From NCBI GenBank assembly GCA_033398695.1, contig CM065809.1, positions 179,728,501-179,792,500 on the forward strand: 64,000 nt of DNA. The letters are read 5' to 3'. The stretch comes from Orobanche coerulescens. Taxonomy: Eukaryota > Streptophyta > Magnoliopsida > Lamiales > Orobanchaceae. The notes under the pieces were generated by a model that was given only the letters and a program-made list of their open reading frames with translations, was not told where the DNA came from and made no database searches. Numbering within the stretch: the first letter of the stretch is position 1; the number at the start of each line of letters is the position of its first letter. Below, in pieces: positions 58,339 to 64,000 of the stretch. A program made the position numbers and the translations under genes.

Positions 58339-60941
58339 ATGAGAAAATTCGGTAACGAAGGCCTACTACCTTTGGATACCGAACTCGAGCGCACTCTTCG
58401 GAGAAGCAAGAAGGAGAAACGAGAGCTACCAGCAAAAGTCACCATGGCCGATAACACGAGAAATCACGAAGCAGACAACCCCATTCAGCAAGCTCAACCG
58501 GCATTAGCACTCCGCGATTATGCTATGCCGCAAATCAATGCGAACTTTTCGGGAATTCGGCGTCCAACCATCCAGGCGAACAATTTCGAAATCAAGCCGG
58601 CTATTATTCAGATGGTGCAAGCAAGCCAATTTTGTGGATTGGCGAACGATGACCCCAACGCGCATATCGCGTCATTTCTCGAGATTTGTGACACTTTAAA
58701 AAACAACGGTGTTATCGATGATGCTATCCGTCTAAGGCTTTTCCCTTTCTCTTTGAGGGACAAAGCCAAATTTTGGTTGAATTCTTTACCGTCGGGCTCT
58801 ATCACGACGTGGGCGGAATTAGCGCAAGCCTTCCTGGCCAAGTTCTTCCCACCATCAAAGACGGCGAGACTGAGGAACGAAATTACCACCTTTGGGCAAT
58901 TTGATATGGAGTCGCTTCACGAGGCTTGGGAGAAATACAAGGATTTATTACGGAGATGCCCACACCACGGCTTACCGGATTGGCTACAAATCCAAACTTT
59001 TTATAACGGATTGAATGCCTCTACACGCACTCTTGTTGATGCAGCCGCCGGAGGAGCGTTAATGGGAAAAACAATGGCCGAAGCACACTCTTTATTGGAA
59101 GCAATGGCCGCAAATGCTTATCAGTGGCCTTCTGAATGAGTAATCCCGAGCGAGTTATGAAAATCTCAAATAACGATCCGATCTCTACATTATCAGCACA
59201 AGTCGCCGCCTTGACTCAGCAACTTCAAGCCTTTTCACATGCTCCTTCCCCCGTTACCATTGAATCGTGCAATTGGTGCAACGGATCTCATCCTAACGCA
59301 GAGTGCCAAGTCGGAAACCCTTTTGAGCAACCTCCGATGGAACAAGCTCAGTTCGTGAGGAACGGGAACCGGCAAAATAATCCGTACTCCAACACTTATA
59401 ATCCGGGATGGCGTAATCATCCTAACTTTTCATGGAAGAACGGACAAAATTAAACCAACCTCCATTTGCTCAGCACCAACAACAACCTCCTCCCGCTCCA
59501 AAAATTTCTCTAGAGGAAGCAATGACGAAATTGGCAGCAAACACGAGTCAGTTCATGGCCCGCACGGAGGCGACCTTGCAAAACCATTCCGCTTCTATTC
59601 GCAATTTGGAGGTCCAATTGGGCCAAATTGCTATTAACAGCTCGCCCGGAGGGTACCTTGCCAAGTACGACTGAAACGAATCCCAGATAGAGTATTAATG
59701 CCATCAATTTGAGAAGCGGGAAAGAAGTGTGTAACCAGCCCGAGAGGAACGAGAAGAGAAGTGAGGATGAGGAGAAGAAAAACTCGGTGAATGAGGAATC
59801 ACAAAATTCGAGACCCTCGATACTGTTTCCTGACAATCCAAAGGCATATGTGCCACCCGTCCCGTTTCCACAGCGTTTGCAAAAGCAGAAATTGGACAAG
59901 CAATTTTCCAAGTTTCTTGACGTCTTCAAGAAACTGCATATAAATATCCCATTTGCTGATGCCTTGGAACAAATGCCGAGCTATGTGAAGTTTATGAAGG
60001 AAATCTTATCAAATAAAAGGAAGCTCGAGGAATATGAAACGGTGGCACTGACTGAAGAGTGCAGCGTGATTCTACAGAAAAAGCTTCCGCCAAAATTAAA
60101 GGATCCAGGAAGCTTCAATATACCGTGCGCCATAGGAAACCTCTCTTTTGATAGGGCATTGTGCGATCTCGGCGCTAACATTAATCTGATGCCCCTTTCT
60201 ATATTTAAGAAGCTAGGCATTGGGGAAGTAAAGCCGACGACAATCTCGCTGCAATTAGCGGATCAATCTATCAAGTACCCGAGGGGGGTAATAGAAGACG
60301 TTTTAGTCAAGGTAGATAAATTCATCTTTCCAGATGATTTCATTGTGCTCGATATGGAGGAGGATCAAGACATCCCAATTATTTTGGGAAGACCATTCTT
60401 AGCTACCGGCCAAACTCTCATAGACGTGGAAAAAGGGAGACTCACTCTGCGGGTTCAAGATGAGCAAGTCACTTTCCAAGTGTTTAAATCCTTTCCGTGT
60501 CCAAGTAGTGTTGAGAAGAGTTCGCAAATTGAAAGTGTAGATACCTTTGCGAAGGACTCACACCGGGAGAGTTGTCGGTCGAAGTGTTCAGAATCCGTTT
60601 CAGATGCTCCGACGTCTGAGAAAAATGTAGAACGAGTCGCATATCTTAGGCATTTGGACATGTCGTCTTCATCAAACGTTCATACACGAATGAAAAATCT
60701 TAATCCTGTCATAAGTTCGTTCGAGAAAAAGGAGAATAAGCCGGAAGTGAAACGGATGCCAAGTCATGGGAAAAATGGGTGTTTCGGAAAGTTGTTTTTA
60801 TTGAAATATTTTCGCAAGGAACATTGGGTGTCCAAACCGAAAATCGGATTGTTAAAGACCAATGGTCAAAAATTTAAAACACACTTTAACAGTTCGATGG
60901 ACGGGGCGGAGTTCAAATGGTGTTTGCGAAAAGCGAACTGA
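58339..60941 (+). pseudogene. Athila-type Gag and aspartic protease, frameshifted
   Basis: Gag: 58339-59139 with LFPFSLRDKAKFWLNSLPSG, FLAKFFPPSKTARLRNEITT and GLPDWLQIQTFYNGL. A Cys/His-type segment CNWCNGSHPNAEC follows at about 59266-59304 in another frame, then 59432-59674. The protease is in 59709-60941, with CDLGANINLMP near 60164 (active-site D-L-G-A) and DIPIILGRPFLATG near 60372. Frame changes near 59136, 59440 and 59660 separate the parts. The frame ends at 60941 in sequence resembling the tail of integrase (KTNGQKFKTHF), showing that most of pol has been removed between protease and tail. Gag forms the particle; the protease cuts the polyprotein. Confidence 0.85.
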
Positions 60942-61226
60942 TTTTCAAAAAGTCCGGCTGAAGACTATAAACTTAGCGCTTCTCGGGAGGCAACCCGAGT
61001 ATTAGTCATAGATTTTTTGTGTTTCAGTATTTTCTTGCATTTTTGGATCTTTATTTTTCGTTATTTTAGCTTGGATATGCTTATCTCTCACGCTCTTGAT
61101 GTTTTCTTTTGAAAATTGTGTGCAGAAATTATCCCAGGGGAAAATTCAGCATTGGGCCACGGCATAAGGAAAATGAGCTGCGACGCACACAAGTCGAAAA
61201 AAGAAGGCCAAACAAACTATGCTCTG

Positions 61227-61465
61227 TGCCGCGGCACGACCTTACTGAGCCGCGGCACATATGCACTGAGCCGCGGCACACCAAATGTCCAAGATCGCCC
61301 AGGAGGCTGTACTCCGTGCCGCGGCACAGACGCAATGCGCCGCGGCACACTAACATGACGAGCCGCGGCACCCGTAAGCTGAGCCGCGGCACAAGGCGAA
61401 AGAACAAACAATGCCCAGGCGGACTGTACTCTGGTCCGCGGCTCACTTAAGTCGTGCCGCGGCCC
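61227..61465. repeat. Internal GCCGCGGC palindrome array of the Athila-like element
   Basis: Nine motifs (61227, 61248, 61268, 61316, 61338, 61360, 61381, 61434 and 61454); GTGCCGCGGCAC is a perfect 12-bp palindrome at 61227-61238 and 61316-61327. Same core as in the LTR array at 57059-57239 although the surrounding sequence differs. Confidence 0.9.
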
Positions 61466-61495
61466 CCGTTCGGATGTTCAAAGGCCCAGGTACCT

Positions 61496-61503
61496 TTATA
61501 ACA
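61496..61503 (+). promoter_or_regulatory. Possible TATA box of the second ORF
   Basis: TTTATAAC lies about 30 bp after the last palindrome. It is followed by a leader (to about 61608) and an intron with donor AG/GTAAGCC (61609) and acceptor TTTTCAG (62133), just before the ATG at 62143. An internal promoter is inferred. Confidence 0.45.
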
Positions 61504-62142
61504 CAGATCGGACGACACCGAGGTAACTTCTTCCCCTTCCTTCGCACAAGCACTCAGCCGACACCTTCTCATCTTCTTCTTCCTCTTGCATACTACAATC
61601 CATATCAGGTAAGCCTCAATTCCTTAATCCTTATTCATACATGATTTGAGAAGTAAGGTATGGTTATGATTATATTGTTAGTTTTTCTTTTTCAAATCCT
61701 ATCAAGAATTGAGTTGGGAATAGGAAGTTTTTGATTGATTATTGATGTTATCAGCCGATTATGAATAAATTGTGTATGTTATATATCGTTTGTCACAATG
61801 ATCGAATTGAGGATGTTATTTTTGGGGATTAAATCAAGCTATTACAATGTTTGTTCTTCATTGGAACTCATGCATTCAAGGTGTTTGATGAAATGCATGA
61901 ATGCAAATTTTTCTTTGTTAAGTCAATATTTTGAAACTATGTGCAACCGAAATTGTTTATGGATTTACATCACACCCCAACCCTTACGTAAAGTTTAAAA
62001 CGAAAGCTCAATTTTAATGATCTCTCACAGCGGTGCTAGCTCGTTAAACTCTTTATTCACGTTTTGCATATCGTTAGTCAAGTGGTGTTGTTTTCCTTAT
62101 AGCTTATGTAAATTCCGATGTTTATCTTTTCAGGAACTCGCC

Positions 62143-63448
62143 ATGGCCAGAAAGAGAAAGGTTAGCACAAGGGCTAGGACGCAATCGTCCCCATACGAGG
62201 GGAAACTTCACAAAGCCGAGCCGAGTTGGAGTCGCACCAATTCTCCGACCCGGAAATCCATAAAATATTCAATGAAAAGATCCGTCCTCGACCTTTGATT
62301 CCGGAGCGGGGATTCACTCCAGCCCCCCAGGACGGGGGGAGCTTCTGACGATGATAGACGAGATGGGGTGGGCCCGTTTCGCTGTACCTCCCGAGCCGGC
62401 AGTGATCTCCATTGTACAGGAGTTTTATGCCAGCGCTCTTCTGAAGCATATCCGAGCAGGGCAGATGATATCGCAGTCAGATACTCGGACTCAGGTAGTC
62501 GTCCAAGGCATTACAGTGGATTTTTCGGTGGCTGCTATTCGGAGATTATTCGAGCTGCCTGTGGTGGATGAGACGGCATATACGCGAGCTATGAGTGGCC
62601 TCACGAGGGAGGCCCTGCTCGAGACACTTACACAGCCCGGCTCCGTCTGGGAGATGCGCGCCCCGGGTTCCTCGGCCTTCTACTTTAAGAGCTCGCGCCT
62701 CAGTCGGCTCGGGCGAGCCTGGTTGTATTTCATCTGCGCTCGTGTAGATCCTACCTCGTAGATTCGTTCTGTTTTACTCTCTCGTGCCCGTACACTATAT
62801 GCCATCACTTCCGGGGTCAGATTCGATGTGGCCCCTCTTCTGGTCCGATCTATACTCCAGTGTATTCAGGGAGGGGCCTAGACGGGGCTGAAGCACCCCT
62901 CTCTTATCTGCGCTCTATGCCGCTAGTCGGGCATGACTTGGTCGGACGATGAGCCGATGCTGGCCCCCCATGGTCCGATTGATCATCGCATCATTTATCA
63001 CTTCGACCAGTGGGGAGGAGCGCCAGCACACGCTCAGGGGCGAGGATTTCTTCTCGATGAGGCACATGAGCAGTCCCCCGAGCCTTTTCTTCTGACACAT
63101 GGGCAAGCGGAGTCCAGCCCGCCGCCCGAGAGACCGCACCTCCAGGCGATGTTTGATGGCTTGAGAGAGGAGATGAGGAGAGAGAGAGAGAGTCACTTAG
63201 CTTCTTGGAGAGAGGAGATGCGGACGGAGAGAGATAGCATCCTCGCAGCCGTCCGAGACGAGATGAGAGAGCAGGCCCGCCGGGCCAACCGACGTGAGAC
63301 GAGGCGCCTGGCAGCGAGAGATGCTTACCACCAGGAGCACCTTGCTGCATGGACGGCCCACATTATGCACCCGGACGGGCCATTCATTCCACCCGTTCGG
63401 CCAGAGATGCCACCCTCCTCGCCGGACGACGCCGGCACCAGTTCATGA
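62143..63448 (+). pseudogene. Additional ORF of the Athila-like element (plant transposon protein type)
   Basis: It opens MARKRKVSTRARTQSSPYEG at 62143 and shifts frame before 62351, where MIDEMGWARFAVPPEPAV, VVVQGITVDFSVAAIRRLFE and SSRLSRLGRAWLYFICARVD resemble the putative plant transposon protein domain (Pfam PF20167) found in ORFs of Athila-like elements. After a stop at about 62759 another frame (62933-63448) encodes an acidic segment and a charged coiled coil (REEMRRERESHLASWREEM) ending at TGA 63446-63448. Some Athila elements carry an env-like ORF at this position; no membrane segment or signal peptide is seen here. Function unknown. Confidence 0.65.
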
Positions 63449-63528
63449 GCAGACAGTAGGGGAGTACTTGACCTTTTCTTTTATTGCATATTACATTTTG
63501 TGTACATTGAGGTCAATGTACGTCCTAA

Positions 63529-63542
63529 GTTTGGGGGGGGGG
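63529..63542 (+). other. Polypurine tract region of the Athila-like element
   Basis: TTTGGGGGGGGGG follows CGTCCTAAG, the AAGTTTGGGGG-type run seen near the 3' end of Athila elements. The remaining 450 bp are T-rich and probably 3' untranslated sequence before a 3' LTR outside the window. Confidence 0.6.
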
Positions 63543-64000
63543 TTTACTTTCTGTTGCTGTACTTATTCGTTGCACTTTTCATTATTTTTCGTTATTTTTT
63601 TGTTGCTAGCCTTGCTTGTCGTGTTTTTATTTGCATTCGTGAATTTTTCGTGCTTCTTTTTGTGTAAAACTGATGTTACGATACTGATTTCTCTCTGAAG
63701 AAACGGTTGAGTTTTAGTCGAGTTGTAGTCAGCGATATCTGTTTCTGTTGAGTATTCATTTAGGTCCAAAATTTTTTTCGTTTTTGTAGAAATCTTAGCA
63801 GATAAGAAAGGAGACATACGTGTTTTCAAATCGCCGTCTATACGTTTGGTTACACTTTTCGCGTAGCTAGTTGTCCAGTACCATGAGTCGTGTTGGCACT
63901 TAATTTGAGTTTAGAAGTCGGACAATCTTTCCCAAAAAGTCGAGATATTATTTGTTCTATGATGGGAAGTCTAGTAACCGGGGGTATTCACGTGACCCGT

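Larger units (their letters stand above)
50629..64000 (+). mobile_element. Tat-like Ty3/gypsy element, 5' truncated, extends beyond the window
   Basis: Only the integrase end of pol remains, joined to hAT sequence at about 50629. It is followed by tandem repeats (53320-54050) and an antisense gene (56892 to 55381). Three later insertions break it: solo LTR D, solo LTR E and the Athila-like element. Its 3' LTR is outside the window or beyond the Athila insert. Confidence 0.65.
56893..64000 (+). mobile_element. Athila-like Ty3/gypsy element, pol deleted, runs off the window
   Basis: LTR 56893-58202, primer-binding site, gag and protease 58339-60941, then a directly joined post-pol tail (TTCTCGGGAGGCAACCCGAG at 60980-60999), an internal palindrome array, a 5' leader intron and a second ORF (62143-63448), a G-run polypurine tract at 63529-63542, and 3' untranslated sequence. 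Reverse transcriptase, RNase H and integrase are absent. It inserted into the antisense gene of the Tat element (left flank CTGGA at 56888-56892; right flank not visible). Confidence 0.8.

Noticed and set aside
61109..61450. Repetitive Arg/Pro/His-rich ORFs on both strands
   Set aside because: They arise from the CCGCGG palindrome array, which reads open in several frames on both strands.
62143..63448. Virus-like envelope gene
   Set aside because: Although located where some Athila elements carry an env-like ORF, it has no signal peptide, membrane segment or glycoprotein features; the recognisable part fits a plant transposon ORF domain.

Overview
The window is a eudicot-like nuclear plant sequence: AT-rich, with (ATT)n microsatellites and densely nested plant transposable elements of many classes (Stowaway and hAT MITEs, a long-TIR element, CACTA, hAT, tRNA-derived SINEs, an RTE LINE, Ty1/copia, and Ty3/gypsy of the Tat and Athila types). 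No bacterial, organellar or viral genome features are seen. The species cannot be named from the sequence. Only one convincing host gene is visible: a GTD-binding (FLOURY1-like, DUF593) membrane protein at 1820-2677 on the minus strand.

Layout. 1-7.3 kb: the host gene, a SINE, ATT arrays, a long-inverted-repeat transposon and fragments. 7.3-9.5 kb: a Stowaway-type MITE split by a 2.0 kb solo LTR. 9.6-11.2 kb: two hAT-type MITEs. 11.3-26.5 kb: a second Stowaway MITE split by a 15 kb Tat-like, gag-only retrotransposon on the minus strand (TSD CCGCG). That element contains a spliced antisense gene on the plus strand, a nested 2.76 kb solo LTR (TSD CGGAG) and a nested 4.2 kb sibling (TSD CATGG). 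26.5-30.5 kb: a SINE with a 16-bp TSD, a MITE and nested hAT-type elements. 30.5-43.3 kb: a solo LTR (TSD TACCG) split by a 10 kb copia element (TSD CGGGT), whose 5' LTR holds an RTE LINE fragment. 43.3-45.8 kb: a degraded CACTA element with ULP1-protease exons. 45.8-50.6 kb: the 5' half of a hAT transposon split by a 3.6 kb solo LTR (TSD TGGCT). 50.6 kb to the end: a Tat element carrying pol and an antisense gene, split by a solo LTR, by an unrelated solo LTR (TSD TCATA) and by an Athila-like gag-protease element that runs off the right edge.

How it fits together. Target-site duplications order most insertions, so the locus reads as a stack of insertions into earlier transposons. Nearly all retroelement genes carry stops or frameshifts, and the RT-integrase part is missing from three of the five gypsy elements that have coding sequence.

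Most notable signal. The LTRs of at least three families (the TGTAAY...GTTACA solo LTRs, the TGTTGG solo LTR and the Athila-like LTR) carry arrays of 10-14 bp self-complementary motifs. In all but one copy, which appears internally deleted, the array ends tens of bp upstream of a TATA box. The cores differ between elements (ACGTACGT, AGCGTGCGCT, ACGGCCGT, CCGCGG) but the placement is the same. In the Athila-like element the array and TATA are repeated inside the body, in front of an intron and the second ORF, which looks like an internal promoter.
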